DNA from: Taudactylus pleione
Lineage: Eukaryota > Chordata > Amphibia > Anura > Myobatrachidae
Reading direction: 5' to 3'
DNA: 64,000 nucleotides
Assembly (NCBI GenBank): GCA_031769625.1
Contig: JAUIMM010000740.1
Coordinates: 62,001-126,000, forward strand
In this document: positions 1 through 22,009 of the stretch, piece after piece
Layout of the letters: every line of letters starts with the position of its first letter
Numbering within the stretch: position 1 is the first letter of the stretch
The notes under the pieces: generated by a model
Seen by the model: only the letters and a program-made list of their open reading frames with translations
The model's database searches: none
What the model was told of the DNA's origin: nothing
Position numbers and translations under genes: made by a program

Positions 1-2667
1 ACATACATCACATTACTACACCCACACATCACATTACTGCACCCATAAACACTATACTACACATACATCACATTACTACACACACATACATCACATTACT
101 ACACACACACACATCACATTACTACACCCACACATACTATACTACACACACACACACATCACATTACTACACACACATACATCACATTACTACACACACA
201 CATACATCACATTACTACACACACATCACATTACTACACCCACACATACATCACATTACTACACACACACATACATCACATTACTACACCCACACATCAC
301 ATTACTACACCCACACATACTATACTACACACACACATCACATTACTACACCCACACACATCACATTACTACACACACGTCACATTACTACACACACACA
401 TACATCACATTACTACACACAAACATCACATTACTACACACACATACATCACATTACTACACACACATACATCACATTACTACACACACATCACATTACT
501 ACACCCACACATACATCACATTACTACACACACATCACATTACTACACACACATACATCACATTACTGCACACACATACATCACATTACTACACACACAC
601 ACATCACATTACTACACACACACATCACATTACTACGCACACATCACATTACTTCACACACACATCACATTACTACACACACATACATCACGTTACTACA
701 CACACACATCACATTACTACACACACACATACATCACATTACTACACACATTCATCACATTAGTACACACACATACATCACATTAGTACACACACACATA
801 CATCACATTACTACACACACATACATCACATTACTACACACACACATACATCACATTACTACACACATACATCACATTACTACACACACACACACATACA
901 TCACATTACTACACACACATACATCACATTACTACACACACACATCACATTACTACACACACATACATCACATTACTACACACATACATCACATTACTAC
1001 ACACACATACATCACATTACTACACACATACATCACATTACTACACACACATACATCACATTACTACACATACATCACATTACTACACACACACATCACA
1101 TTACTACACATCACATTACTACACACACATACATCACATTACTACACACACACACATCACATTACTACACCCACACATACTATACTACACACACACATAC
1201 ATCACATTACTACACACACATCATATTACTACACACACACATCACATTACTACACACACACATACATCACATTACTACACACACACATCACATTACTACA
1301 CACACACATACATCACATTACTACACACACATACATCACATTACTACACACATACATCACATTACTACACACAAATACACCACATTACTACACACATACA
1401 TCACATTACTACACCCACACATACATCACATTACTACACCCACACAACTATACTACACATACATCACATTACTACACCCACATACATCACATTACTACAC
1501 ACACACATACATCACATTACTACACACACATACATCACATTACTACACCCACACATCACATTACTGCACCCACAAACACTATACTACACATACATCACAT
1601 TACTACACACACATACATCACATTACTACACACACACACATCACATTACTACACCCACACATACTATACTACACACACACACATCACATTACTACACACA
1701 CACATACATCACATTACTACACACACACATACATCACATTACTACACACACATCACATTACTACACCCACACATACATCACATTACTACACACACACATA
1801 CATCACATTACTACACCCACACATCACATTACTACACCCACACATACTATACTACACACACACATCACATTACTACACCCACACACATCACATTACTACA
1901 CACACGTCACATTACTACACACACACATACATCACTTTACTACACACAAACATCACATTACTACACACACATACATCACATTACTACACACACATACATC
2001 ACATTACTACACACACATCACATTACTACACCCACACATACATCACATTACTACACACACATCACATTACTACACACACATACATCACATTACTGCACAC
2101 ACATACATCACATTACTACACACACACACACATCACATTACTACACACACACACATCACATTACTACGCACACATCACATTACTTCACACACACATCACA
2201 TTACTACACACACATACATCACGTTACTACACACACACATCACATTACTACACACACACATACATCACATTACTACACACATTCATCACATTAGTACACA
2301 CACATACATCACATTAGTACACACACACATACATCACATTACTACACACACATACATCACATTACTACACACACACATACATCACATTACTACACACATA
2401 CATCACATTACTACACACACACACACATACATCACATTACTACACACACATACATCACATTACTACACACACACATCACATTACTACACACACATACATC
2501 ACATTACTACACACATACATCACATTACTACACACACATACATCACATTACTACACACATACATCACATTACTACACACACATACATCACATTACTACAC
2601 ATACATCACATTACTACACACACACATCACATTACTACACATCACATTACTACACACACATACATCA
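1..2667. repeat. Tandem higher-order duplication, period about 1,527 bp
   Basis: Bases 1 to about 1135 are repeated at about 1528 to 2667. The rare variant ACTGCACCC followed by AAACACTATAC lies near 36-57 and again near 1563-1584. The ACTGCACACACA variant at about 565 recurs at about 2092. The TACTACGC landmark at 631 recurs at 2162, an offset four bases larger, so small indels have accumulated. After about 1135/2667 the copies diverge into different unit orders. Boundaries were read by eye and are approximate. Confidence 0.8.
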
Positions 2668-3454
2668 CATTACTACACACACATACATCATATTACTACA
2701 CACACACATACATCACATTACTACACACACACACATCACATTACTGCACACATACATCACATTACTATACACACACATACATCACATTACTACACACACA
2801 TACATCACATTACTACATACATACATCACATTACTACACACACACATACATCACATTACTACACACACATCACATTACTACACATACATTACATTACTAC
2901 ACCCACACATACATCACATTACTACACATACATCACATTACTACACACACACACACACATCACATTAGTACACATACATCACATTACTACAAATACTTCA
3001 CATTACTACACACACACACATCACATTACTACACATCACATTACTACACATACATACATCACATTACTACACACATACATCACATTACTACACATACATC
3101 ACATTACTACACACACATACATCACATTACTACACATACATCACATTACTACACACATACATCACATTACTACACATACATCACATTACTACACCCACAC
3201 ATACATCACATTACTACACACACACATCACATTACTACACACACATACATCACATTACTACACACACACACATCACATTACTACACCCACACATACTATA
3301 CTACACACACACATGCATCACATTACTACACACACATCACATTACTACACACACATCACATTACTACACACACACATACATCACATTACTACACACACAT
3401 CACATTACTACACACACAAACATCACATTACTACACACATACATCACATTACTA

Positions 3455-6400
3455 CACACAAATACACCACATTACTACACACATACATCACATTACTACA
3501 CACATACATCACATTACTACACCCACACAAACTATACTACACATACATCACATTACTACACACACACATACATCACATTACTACACACACATACATCACA
3601 TTACTACACACACACTTACATCACATTACTACACACAGATACTGTACATCACATTACTACACACACACATACATCACATTACTACACACACACATCACAT
3701 TACTACACACACATACATCACATTACTACACACATACATCACATTACTACACACACATACATCACATTACTACACACATACATCACATTAGTACACACAC
3801 ATACATCACATTACTACACATACATCACATTACTACACATACATCACATTACTACACACACATACATCACATTACTACACACATACATCACATTACTACA
3901 CATACATCACATTACTACACACATACATCACATTACTACACATACATCATATTACTACACCCACACATACATCACATTACTACACACACACATCACATTA
4001 CTACACACACATACATCACATTACTACACACACACATCACATTACTACACACACACATACATCACATTACTGCACACACATACATCACATTACTACACAC
4101 ACACACATCACATTACTACACACACACATCACATTACTATGCACACATCACATTACTTCACACACTCATCACATTACTACACACACATACATCACATTAC
4201 TACACACACACATCACATTACTACACACACATACATCACATTACTACACACATACATCACATTAGTACACACACGCATACATCTCATTAGTACACACACA
4301 CATACATCACATTACTACACACACACATACATCACATTACTACACACATACATCACATTACTGCACACACACACATACATCACATTACTACACACACATA
4401 CATCACAATAGTACACACACACATCACATTACTACACACACATACATCACATTACTACACACATAATCACATTACTACACACACATACATCACATTACTA
4501 CACACATACATCACATTAGTACACACACACATACATCACATTACTACACACACACATACATCACATTACTACACACATACATCACATTACTACACACACA
4601 CACATACATCACATTACTACACACACACATACATCACATTACTACACACACACATCACATTACTACACACACATACATCACATTACTACACACATACATC
4701 ACATTACTACACACACATACATCACATTACTACACACATAGATCACATTACTACACACACATACATCACATTACTACACATACATCACATTACTACACAC
4801 ACATACATCACATTACTACACACATACATCACATTACTACACATACATCACATTACTACACACATACATCACATTACTACACATACATCACATTACTACA
4901 CCCACACATACATCACATTACTACACACACACATCACATTACTACACACACATACATCACATTACTACACACACACTTCACATTACTACACACATACATA
5001 CATCACATTACTACACACACACATCACATTACTACACACACACATACATCACATTACTACACACACATCACATTACTACACACACACATCACATTACTAC
5101 ACACACACATACATCACATTACTACACACATACATCACATTACTACACCCACACATGCATCACATTACTACACACATACATCACATTACTACACACACAC
5201 ACATACATCACATTACTACACACATATACATCACATTACTACACCCACACATACTATACTACACACACACATACATCTCATTACTACACACACATCACAT
5301 TACTACACACACATCACATTACTACACACATCACATTACTACACACACATACATCACATTACTACACACACACACATCACATTACTACACACACATACAT
5401 CACATTACTACACACATCACATTACTACACACACACATACATCACATTACTGCACACACATACATCACATTACTACATACACACACATCACATTACTACA
5501 CCCACACATACTATACTACACACACACATACATCACATTACTACACACACATCATATTACTACACACACACATCACATTACTACACACACACATACACCA
5601 CATTACTACACACATACATCACATTACTACACACATACATCACATTACTACACCCACACAAACTATACTACACATACATCACATTACTACACACACACAT
5701 ACATCACATTACTACACACACATACATCACATTACTACACACACACTTACATCACATTACTACACACAGATACTGTACATCACATTACTACACACACACA
5801 TACATCACATTACTACACACACACATCACATTACTACACACACATACATCACATTACTACACACATACATCACATTACTACACACACATACATCACATTA
5901 CTACACACATACATCACATTAGTACACAAACATACATCACATTACTACACATACATCACATTACTACACATACATCACATTACTACACACACATACATCA
6001 CATTACTACACACATACATCACATTACTACACATACATCACATTACTACACACATACATCACATTACTACACATACATCATATTACTACACCCACACATA
6101 CATCACATTACTACACACACACATCACATTACTACACACACATACATCACATTACTACACACACACATCACATTACTACACACACACATACATCACATTA
6201 CTGCACACACATACATCACATTACTACACACACACACATCACATTACTACACACACACATCACATTACTATGCACACATCACATTACTTCACACACTCAT
6301 CACATTACTACACACACATACATCACATTACTACACACACACATCACATTACTACACACACATACATCACATTACTACACACATACATCACATTAGTACA

Positions 6401-7532
6401 CACACGCATACATCACATTAGTACACACACACATACATCACATTACTACACACACACATACATCACATTACTACACACATACATCACATTACTGCACACA
6501 CACACATACATCACATTACTACACACACATACATCACAATACTACACACACATCACATTACTACACACACATACATCACATTACTACACACATAATCACA
6601 TTACTACACACACATACATCACATTACTACACACATACATCACATTAGTACACACACACATACATCACATTACTACACACACACATACATCACATTACTA
6701 CACACATACATCACATTACTACACACACACACATACATCACATTACTACACACACACATACATCACATTACTACACACACATCACATTACTACACACACA
6801 TACATCACATTACTACACACATACATCACATTACTACACACACATACATCACATTACTACACACATAGATCACATTACTACACACACATACTTCACATTA
6901 CTACACATACATCACATTACTACACACACATACATCACATTACTACACACATACATCACATTACTACACATACATCACATTACTACACACATACATCACA
7001 TTACTACACATACATCACATTACTACACCCACACATACATCACATTACTACACACACACATCACATTACTACACACACATACATCACATTACTACACACA
7101 CACTTCACATTACTACACACATACATACATCACATTACTACACACACACATCACATTACTACACACACACATACATCACATTACTACACACACATCACAT
7201 TACTACACACACACATCACATTACTACACACACACATACATCACATTACTACACACATACATCACATTACTACACCCACACATGCATCACATTACTACAC
7301 ACATACATCACATTACTACACACACACACATACATCACATTACTACACACATATACATCACATTACTACACCCACACATACTATACTACACACACACATA
7401 CATCTCATTACTACACACACATCACATTACTACACACACATCACATTACTACACACATCACATTACTACACACACATACATCACATTACTACACACACAT
7501 ACATCACATTACTACACACACACACATCACAT
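3455..7532. repeat. Tandem higher-order duplication, period about 2,131 bp
   Basis: About 3455-5405 matches about 5586-7532. The rare ACACTTAC unit is at 3612 and 5743, exactly 2,131 bp apart. The TATGCACACATC variant at about 4138 recurs at about 6269. The ACATGCATCAC variant at about 5152 recurs at about 7279, an offset of 2,127. Few differences are visible, for example CAAATACACC against CACATACACC and one CATCTC against CATCAC. The pattern fits a fairly recent unequal exchange. Confidence 0.8.
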
Positions 7533-9280
7533 TACTACACCCACACATACTATACTACACACACACATACATCACATTACTACACACACATCATATTACT
7601 ACACACACACATCACATTACTACACACACACATACATCACATTACTACACACACACATCACATTACTACACACACATACATCACATTACTACACACATAC
7701 ATCACATTACTACACACAAATACACCACATTACTACACACATACATCACATTACTACACCCACACATACATCACATTACTACACCCACACAACTATACTA
7801 CACATACATCACATTACTACACCCACATACATCACATTACTACACACACACATACATCACATTACTACACACATACATCACATTACTACACCCACACATC
7901 ACATTACTACACCCACAAATACTATACTACACATACATCACATTACTACACACACATACATCACATTACTACACACACACACATCACATTACTACACCCA
8001 CACATACTATACTACACACACACACATCACATTACTACACACACACATACATCACATTACTACACACACACATACATCACATTACTACACACACATCACA
8101 TTACAACACCCACACATACATCACATTACTACACACACACATACATCACATTACTACACCCACACATCACATTACTACACCCACACATACTATACTACAC
8201 ACACACACATCACATTACTACACCCACACACATCACATTACTACACACACATCACATTACTACACACACACATACATCACATTACTACACACAAACATCA
8301 CATTACTACACACACATACATCACATTACTACACACATCACATTACTACACACACACATACATCACATTACTACACACACATACATCACATTACTACACA
8401 CACACACATCACATTACTACACCCACACATACTATACTACACACACACATACATCACATTACTACACACACATCATATTACTACAAACACACATCACATT
8501 ACTACACACACACATACATCACATTACTACACACACACATCACATTACTACACACACACATACATCACATTACTACACACACATACATCACATTACTACA
8601 CACATACATCACATTACTACACACAAATACACCACATTACTACACACACATCACATTACTACACCCACACATACATCACATTACTACACCCACACAACTA
8701 TACTACACATACATCACATTACTACACCCACATACATCACATTACTACACACACACATACATCACATTACTACACACACGTACATCACATTACTACACCC
8801 ACACATCACATTACTACACCCACAAATACTATACTACACATACATCACATTACTACACACACATACATCACATTACTACACACACACATCACATTACTAC
8901 ACCCACACATACTATACTACACACACACATCACATTACTACACACACACATACATCACATTACTACACACACACATACATCACATTACTACACACACATC
9001 ACATTACAACACCCACACACATCACATTACTACACACACATCACATTACTACACACACACATACATCACATTACTACACACAAACATCACATTACTACAC
9101 ACACATACATCACATTACTACACACACATACATCACATTACTACACACACATCACATTACTACACCCACACATACATCACATTACTACACACACATCACA
9201 TTACTACACACACATACATCGCATTACTGCACACACATACATCACATTACTACACACACACACACATCACATTACTACAC
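7480..9280. repeat. Tandem higher-order duplication, period about 0.9 kb
   Basis: Three rare landmarks occur twice with similar offsets: TCATATTACT at 7591 and 8473, CACAACTATAC near 7787 and 8692, and TTACAACACCC at 8101 and 9004. Offsets range from 882 to 905 bp, so indels separate the copies. The same module also appears once near 1141-1560. Boundaries are approximate. Confidence 0.65.
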
Positions 9281-12200
9281 ACACACATCACATTACTACG
9301 CACACATCACATTACTTCACACACACATCACATTACTACACACACATACATCACGTTACTACACACACACATCACATTACTACACACACACATACATCAC
9401 ATTACTACACACATACATCACATTAGTACACACACACATACATCACATTAGTACACACACACACATACATCACATTACTACACACACACATACATCACAT
9501 TACTACACACACACATACATCACATTACTACACACATACATCACATTACTACACACACACACATCCATCACATTACTACACACACATACATCACATTACT
9601 ACACACACACATCACATTACTACACACACATACATCACATTACTACAGACATACATCACATTACTACACACACATACATCACATTACTACACATACATCA
9701 CATTACTACACACACACATCACATTACTACACATCACATTACTACACACACATACATCACATTACTACACACACATACATCATATTACTACACACACACA
9801 CATACATCACATTACTACACACACACACATCACATTACTACACACATACATCACATTACTATACACACACATACATCACATTACTACACACACATACATC
9901 ACATTACTACATACATACATCACATTACTACACACACACATACATCACATTACTACACACACACATCACATTACTACACATACATTACATTACTACACCC
10001 ACACATACATCACATTACTACACATACATCACATTACTACACACACACACACACACACATCACATTAGTACACATACATCACATTACTACAAATACTTCA
10101 CATTACTACACACACACACATCACATTACTACACATCACATTACTACACATACATACATCACATTACTACACACATACATCACATTACTACACATACATC
10201 ACATTACTACACACACATACATCACATTACTACACACATACATCACATTACTACACATACATCACATTACTACACACATACATCACATTACTACACATAC
10301 ATCACATTACTACACCCACACATACATCACATTACTACACACACACATCACATTACTACACACACATACATCACATTACTACACACACACACATCACATT
10401 ACTACACCCACACATACTATACTACACAAACACATGCATCACATTACTACACACACATCACATTACTACACACACATCACATTACTACACACACACATAC
10501 ATCACATTACTACACACACACATCACATTACTACACACACACATACATCACATTACTACACACACAAACATCACATTACTACACACATACATCACATTAC
10601 TACACACAAATACACCACATTACTACACACATACATCACATTACTACACCCACACATACATCACATTACTACACCCACACAAACTATACTACACATACAT
10701 CACATTACTACACACACACATACATCACATTACTACACACACATACATCACATTACTACACACACATACATCACATTACTACACACAGATACTGTACATC
10801 ACATTACTACACACACACATACATCACATTACTACACACACATACTGTACATCACATTACTACACACACACATACATCACATTACTACACCCACACATAC
10901 TATACTACACATACATCACATTACTACACACACATCACATTACTACACCCACAAATACTATACTACACATACATCACATTACTACACACACATACATCAC
11001 ATTACTACACACAAACACATCACATTACTACACCCACACATACATCACATTACTACACACACACATACATCACATTACTACACCCACACATCACATTACT
11101 ACACCCACACATACTATACTACACACACACACATCACATTACTACACCCACACACATCACATTACTACACACACATCACATTACTGCACACACATATACA
11201 TCACATTACTACACACATACATCACATTACTACACACACACACATACATCACATTACTACACACACATACATCACATTACTACACACACATCACATTACT
11301 ACACCCACACATACATCACATTACTACACACACACACATACATCACATTACTGCACACACATACATCACATTACTACACACACACACATCACATTACTAC
11401 ACACACATCACATTACTACGCACACATCACAATACTTCACACACACATCACATTACTACACACACATACATCACATTACTACACACACACATCACATTAC
11501 TACACACACACACTTACATCACATTACTACACACATACATCACATTAGTACACACACACATACATCACATTAGTACACACACACATACATCACATTAATA
11601 CACACACACATACATCACATTACAACACACACACATACATCACATTACTACACACATTCATCACATTACTACACACACACATACATCACATTACTACACA
11701 CACATCACATTACTACACAAACATACATAACATTACTACACACATACATCACATTACTACACACACATACATCACATTACTACACACATACATCACATTA
11801 CTACACACACATACATCACATTACTACACATACATCACATTACTACACACACACATCACATTACTATACACACACACATACATCACCTTACTACACACAC
11901 ATACATCACATTACTACATACATACATCACATTACTACACACACACACACATACATCACATTACTACACACACATCACATTACTACACATACATTACATT
12001 ACTACACCCACACATACATCACATTACTACACATACATCACATTACTACACACACACATCACATTAGTACACATACATCACATTACTACAAATACATCAC
12101 ATTACTACACACACAGACACACACATCACATTACTACACATACATACATCACATTACTACAGACATACATCACATTACTACACATACATCACATTACTAC

Positions 12201-15200
12201 ACACATACATCACATTACTACACATACATCACATTACTACACACATACATCACATTACTACACATACATCACATCACTACACCCACACATACATCACATT
12301 ACTACACACACACATCACATTACTACACACACATACATCACATTACTACACACACACATCACATTACTACACACATACATACATCACATTACTACACACA
12401 CATCACATTACTACAGATATACATCACATTACTACACATACATCACATTACTACACACACATACATCACATTACTACACACATACATCACATTACTACAC
12501 ATACATCACATTACTACACACATACATCACATTACTACACATACATCACATTACTACACCCACACATACATCACATTACTACACACACACATCACATTAC
12601 TACACACACATACATCACATTACTACACACACATCACTTTACTACACACATACATACATCACATTACTACACGCACATCACATTACTACACACACAAACA
12701 TCACATTACTACACACACACATCACATTACTACACACACACATACATCACATTACTACACACACATACATCACATTACTACACCCACACATACATCACAT
12801 TACTACACACACACATACATCACATTACTACACACACACATACATCACATTACTACACACACATACATCACATTACTACACCCACACATACTATACTACA
12901 CACACACATACTTCACATTACTACACACACATCACATTACTACACACACATCACATTACTACACACACACATCACATTACTACACACACATACATCACAT
13001 TACTACACACACACACACATCACATTACTACACACACATACATCACATTACTACACACACATCACATTACTACACACACACATACATCACATTACTACAC
13101 ACACATACATCACATTACTACACACACACACATCACATTACTACACCCACACATACAATACTACACACACACATACATCACATTACTACACACACATCAC
13201 ATTACTACACACACACATCACATTACTACACACACACATACATCACATTACTACACACACACATCACATTACTGCACACACACATACATCACTTTACTAC
13301 ACACACATACATCACATTACTACACACATACATCACATTACTACACACAAATACATCACATTACTACACACATACATCACATTACTACACCCACACATAC
13401 ATCACATTACTACACCCACACAAACTATACTACACATACATCACATTACTACACACACATACATCACATTACTACACACACATACATCAATCACATTACT
13501 ACACACACATACTGTACATCACATTACTACACACACACATACATCACATTACTACACACACATACTGTAGATCACATTACTTCACACACACACATACATC
13601 ACATTACTACACCCACACATACTATACTACACATACATCACATTACTACACACACATACATCACATTACTACACACACACATCACATTACTACACCCACA
13701 AATACTATACTACACACACACACATCACATTACTACACACACACATACATCACATTACTACACACACATACATCACGTTACTACACACACATCACATTAC
13801 TACACCCACACATACATCACATTACTACACACACACATACATCACATTACTACACCCACACATCACATTACTACACCCACACATACTATACTACACACAC
13901 ACACATCACATTACTACACCCACACACATCACATTACTACACTCACATCACATTACTACACACACACATACATCACATTACTACACACATACATCACATT
14001 ACTACACACACACATACATCACATTACTACACACACATACATCACATTACTACACACACATCACATTTCTACACCCACACATACATCACATTACTACACA
14101 CACATCACATTACTACACACACACACACACATACATCACATTACTGCACACACATACATCACATTACTACACACTCACACACACATCACATTACTTCACA
14201 CACACATCACATTACTACGCACACATCACATTACTTCACACACACATCACATTACTACACACACATACATCACATTACTACACACACATCACATTACTAC
14301 ACACACACACATACATCACATTACTACACACATACATCACATTAGTACACACACATACATCACATTAGTACACACACACATACATCACATTACTACACAC
14401 ACACATACGTCACATTACTACACACACACATACATCACATTACTACACACATACATCACATTACTACACACACACACACATACATCACATTACTACACAC
14501 ACATACATCACATTACTACACACACACATCACATTAATACACACACACATCACATTATTACACACATACATCACATTACTACACACACATACATCACATT
14601 ACTACACATACATCACATTACTACACACACACATCACATTACTACACATCACATTACTACACACACATACATCACATTACTACACACACATACATCATAT
14701 TAATACACACACACATACATCACATTACTACACACACACACATCACATTACTACACACATACATCACATTACTATACACACACACATACATCACATTACT
14801 ACACACACATACATCACATTACTATATACATACATCACATTACTACACACACACACATACATCACATTACTACACACACATCACATTACTACACATATAT
14901 TACATTACTACACCCACACATACATCACATTACTACACATACATCACATTACTACACACACACACACACATCACATTAGTACACATACATCACATTACTA
15001 CACATACATCACATTACTACACACACACACACACATCACATTACTAGACATCACATTACTACACATACATACATCACATTACTACACACATACATCACAT
15101 TACTACACATACATCACATTACTACACACACATACATCACATTACTACACCCACACAAACTATACTACACATACATCACATTACTACACCCACATACATC

Positions 15201-18200
15201 ACATGACTACACACACACATACATCACATTACTACACACACATACATCACATTACTACACACACATACATCACATTACTACACACACATACTGTACATCA
15301 CATTACTACACACACACATACATCACATTACTACACACACATACTGTACATCACATAACTACACACACACACATACATCACATTACTACACCCACACATA
15401 CTATACTACACTTACATCACATTACTACACACACATACATCACATTACTACACACACACATCACATTACTACACCCACAAATACTATACTACACATACAT
15501 CACATTACTAAGCACACATAGATCACATTACTACACACACACATCACATTACTACACCCACACATACTATACTACACACACACATCACATTACTACACAC
15601 ACACATACATCACATTACTACACACACACATACATCACATTACTACACACACATCATATTACTACACCCACACATACATCACATTACTACACACACACAT
15701 ACATCACATTACTACACCCACACATCACATTACTACACCCACACATACTATACTACACACACACACATCACATTACTACACCCACACACATCACATTACT
15801 ACACACACATCACATTACTACACACACACATACATCACATTACTACACACATACATCACATTACTACACACACACATACATCACATTACTACACACACAT
15901 ACATCACATTACTACACACACATCACATTACTACACCCACACATACATCACATTACTACACACACATCACATTACTACACACACATACATCACATTACTA
16001 CACACACACACACATCACATTACTACACACACACATCACATTACTACGCACACATCACATTACTTCACACACACATCACATTACTACACACACATACATC
16101 ACATTACTACACACACACATCACATTACTACACACACACACACATCACATTACTACACACATAAATCACATTAGTACACACACACATACATCACATTAGT
16201 ACACACACATACATCACATTACTACACACACACATACATCACATTACTACACACACATACATCACATTGCTACACACATACATCACATTACTACACACAC
16301 ACATACATCACATTACTACACACACACATACATCACATTACTACACACACACATCACATTACTACACACACATACATCACATTACTACACACATACATCA
16401 CATTACTACACACACATACATCACATTACTACACACATACATCACATTACTACACATACATACATCACATTACTACACATACATCACATTACTACACACA
16501 CACATCACATTACTACACATCACATTACTACACACACATACATCACATTACTACACACACATACATCATATTACTACACACACACATACATCACATTACT
16601 ACACACACACACATCATATTACTACACACATACATCACTTCACTGTACACACACACATACATCACATTACTACACACACATACATCACATTACTACATAC
16701 ATACATCACATTACTACACACACACACATACATCACATTACTACACACACACATCACATTACTACACATACATTACATTACTACACCCACACATACATCA
16801 CATTACTACACATACATCACATTACTACACACACACACATCACATTAGTACACATACATCACATTACTACAAATACTTCACATTACTACACACACACATC
16901 ACATTACTACACATCACATTACTACACATACATACATCACATTACTACACACATACATCACATTACTACACATACATCACATTACTACACACACATACAT
17001 CACATTACTACACACATACATCACATTACTACACATACATCACATTACTACACACATACATCACATTACAACACATACATCACATTACTACACCCACACA
17101 TACATCACATTACTACACACACACATCACATTTCTACACACACATACATCACATTACTACACACACACACATCACAATACTACACCCACACATACTATAC
17201 TACACACACACATGCATCACATTACTACACACACATCACATTACTACACACACATCACAATACTACACACACACATTCTTCACATTACTACACACACATC
17301 ACATTACTACACACACACATACATCACATTACTACACACACATACATCACATTACTACACACATACATCACATTACTACACACAAATACACCACATTACT
17401 ACACCCACACATACATCACATTACTACACCCACACAAACTATACTACACATACATCACATTACTACACACACACATACATCACATTACTACACACACATT
17501 CATCACATTACTACACACACATACATCACATTACTACACACACATACTGTACATCACATTACTACACACACACATACATCACATTACTACACACACATAC
17601 TGTACATCACATTACTACACACATACATCACATTACTACACCCACACATACTATACTACACATACATTACTACACACACATATATCACATTACTACACAC
17701 ACACATCACATTACTACACCCACAAATACTATACTACACATACATCACATTACTACACACACATACATCACATTACTACACACAAACACATCACATTACT
17801 ACACCCACACACACTGTACTACACACACACATCACATTACTACACACACACATACATCACATTACTACACACACATACATCACATTACTACACACACATC
17901 ACATTACTACACCCACACATACATCACATTACTAAACACACATACATCACATTACTACACCCACACATCACATTACTACACCCACACATACTATACTACA
18001 CACACATCACATTACTACACCCACACACATCACATTACTACACACACACCACATTACTACACACACATATATATCACATTACAACACACATACATCACAT
18101 TACTACACACACACACATACATCACATTACTACACACACATACATCACATTACTACACACACATCACATTACTACACCCACACATACATCACATTACTAC

Positions 18201-21200
18201 ACACACACACATACATCACATTACTGCACACACATACATCACATTACTACACACACACACACATCACATTACTACACACACACATCACATTACTATGCAC
18301 AAATCACATTACTTCACACACACACATCACATTACTACACACACATACATCACATTACTACACACACACATCACATTACTACACACACACACATACATCA
18401 CATTACTACACACATACATCACATTAGTACACACACACATACATCACATTAGTACACACACACATACATCACATTACTACACACACATACATCACATTAC
18501 AACACACACACATACATCACATTACTACACACATTCATCACATTACTACACACACACACATACATCACATTACTACACACACACATACATCACATTACTA
18601 CACACACACACATCACATTACTACACAAACATACATCACATTACTACACACATACATCACATTACTACACACACATACATCACATTACTACACACATACA
18701 TCACATTACTAAACACACATACATCACATTACTACACATACATCACATTACTACACACACATCACATTACTACACATCACATTACTACACACACATACAT
18801 CACATTACTACACACGCATACATCATATTACTACACACACATACATCACATTACTACACACACACATCACATTACTACACACATACATCACATTACTATA
18901 CACACACACATACATCACCTTACTACACACACATACATCACATTACTACATACATACATCACATTACTACACACACACCACATTACTACACACACATATA
19001 CATCACATTACAACACACATACATCACATTACTACACACACACACATACATCACATTACTACACACACATACATCACATTACTACACACACATCACATTA
19101 CTACACACACACATACATCACATTACTACACACACACACATACATCACATTACTACACACACACACATACATCACATTACTACACACACACACATACATC
19201 ACATTACTGCACACACATACATCACATTACTACACACACACACATACATCACATTACTGCACACACATACATCACATTACTACACACACACACACATCAC
19301 ATTACTACACACACATCACATTACTACGCACAAATCACATTACTTCACACACACACATCACATTACTACACACACATACATCACATTACTACACACACAC
19401 ATCACATTACTACACACACACACATACATCACATTACTACACACATACATCACATTAGTACACACACACATACATCACATTAGTACACACACACATACAT
19501 CATATTACTACACACACACATAAATCACATTACAACACACACACATACATCACATTACTACACACATTCATCACATTACTACACACACACACATACATCA
19601 CATTACTACACACACATACATCACATTACTACACACATACATCACATTACTACACACACATACATCACATTACTACACACATACATCACATTACTACACA
19701 CACATACATCACATTACTACACATACATCACATTACTACACACACATCACATTACTACACATCACATTACTACACACACATACATCACATTACTACACAC
19801 GCATACATCATATTACTACACACAGACATACATCACATTACTACACACACACACATCACATTACTACACACATACATCACATTACTATACACACACACAT
19901 ACATCACCTTACTACACACACATACATCACATTACTACATACATACATCACATTACTACACACACACACATACATCACATTACTACACACACACATCACA
20001 TTACTACACATACATTACATTACTACACCCACACATACATCACATTACTACACATACATCACATTACTACACACACACACACACACATCACATTAGTACA
20101 CATACATCACATTACTACAAATACATCACATTACTACACACACACACACATCACATCACTACACATCACATTACTACACATACATACATCACATTACTAC
20201 AGAAATACATCACATTACTACACATACATCACATTACTACACACACATGCATCACATTACTACACACATACATCACATTACTACACATACATCACATTAC
20301 TACACACATACATCACATTACTACACATACATCACATTACTACACCCACACATACATCACATTACTACACACACACATCACATTACTACACACATACATC
20401 ACATTACTACACACACACATCACATTACTACACACATACATACATCACATTACTTAACACACACATCACATTAGTACACACACATACATCACATTACTAC
20501 ACACACACATCACATTACTACACACACATCACATTACTACACACACATACATCACATTACTACACACACACACATACATCACATTACTACACACACATAC
20601 ATCACATTACTACACCCACACATTCATCACATTACTACACACACACATACATCACATTACTACACACACACACATACATCACATTACTACACACACATAC
20701 ATCACATTACTACACCCACACATACTATACTACACACACACATACATCACATTACTACACACACACATCACATTACTACACACACATCACATTACTACAC
20801 ACACACACACACATCACATTACTACACACACATACATCACATTAATACACACACACATCACATTACTACACACACATACATCACATTACTACACACACAT
20901 CACATTACTACACACACACATACATCACATTACTACACACACATACATCACATTACTACACACACACACATCACATTACTACACCCACACATACTATACT
21001 ACACACACACATACATCACATTACTACACACACATCACATTACTACACACACATAAAATTACTACACACACACATACATCACATTACTACACACACACAT
21101 CACATTACTACACACACACATACATCACTTTACTACACACACATACATCACATTACTACACACATACATCACATTACTACACACAAATACATCACATTAC

Positions 21201-22009
21201 TACACACATACATCACATTACTACACCCACACATACATCACATTACTACACCCACACAAACTATACTACACATACATCACATTACTACACACACATACAT
21301 CACATTACTACACACACATACATCAATCACATTACTACACACACATACTGTACATCACATTACTACACACACATACATCACATTACTACACACACATACT
21401 GTACATCACATTACTACACACACACACATACATCACATTACTACACCCACACATACTATACTACACATACATCACATTATTACACACACATACATCACAT
21501 TACTACACACACATACATCACATAACTACACACACACAAATCACATTACTACACACATACATCACATTACTATACACACACATACATCACATTACTACAC
21601 ACACATACATCACATTACTACATACATACATCACATTACTACACACACAATCACATGACTACACACACACATCACATTACTACACATACATTACATTACT
21701 ACACCCACACATACATCACATTACTACACATACATCACATTACTACACACACACAGACATCACATTAGTACACATACATCACATTACTACAAATACTTCA
21801 CATTACTACACACACACACATCACATTACTACACATCACATTACTACACATACATACATCACATTACTACACACATACATCACATTACTACACATACATC
21901 ACATTACTACACACACATACATCACATTACTACACACATACATCACATTACTACACATACATCACATTACTACACACATACATCACATTACTACACATAC
22001 ATCACATTA

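Noticed and set aside
6270..11573. 1,767-residue plus-strand open frame (and many similar ones from 3313 to 55933) rich in His, Thr, Tyr, Ile and Leu
   Set aside because: The satellite plus strand contains almost no stop triplets in any frame, so long frames arise automatically. Overlapping frames are equally open, unit-length changes shift frame constantly, and ends fall wherever ATTAGTAC happens to be in frame. There is no domain or coding signature.
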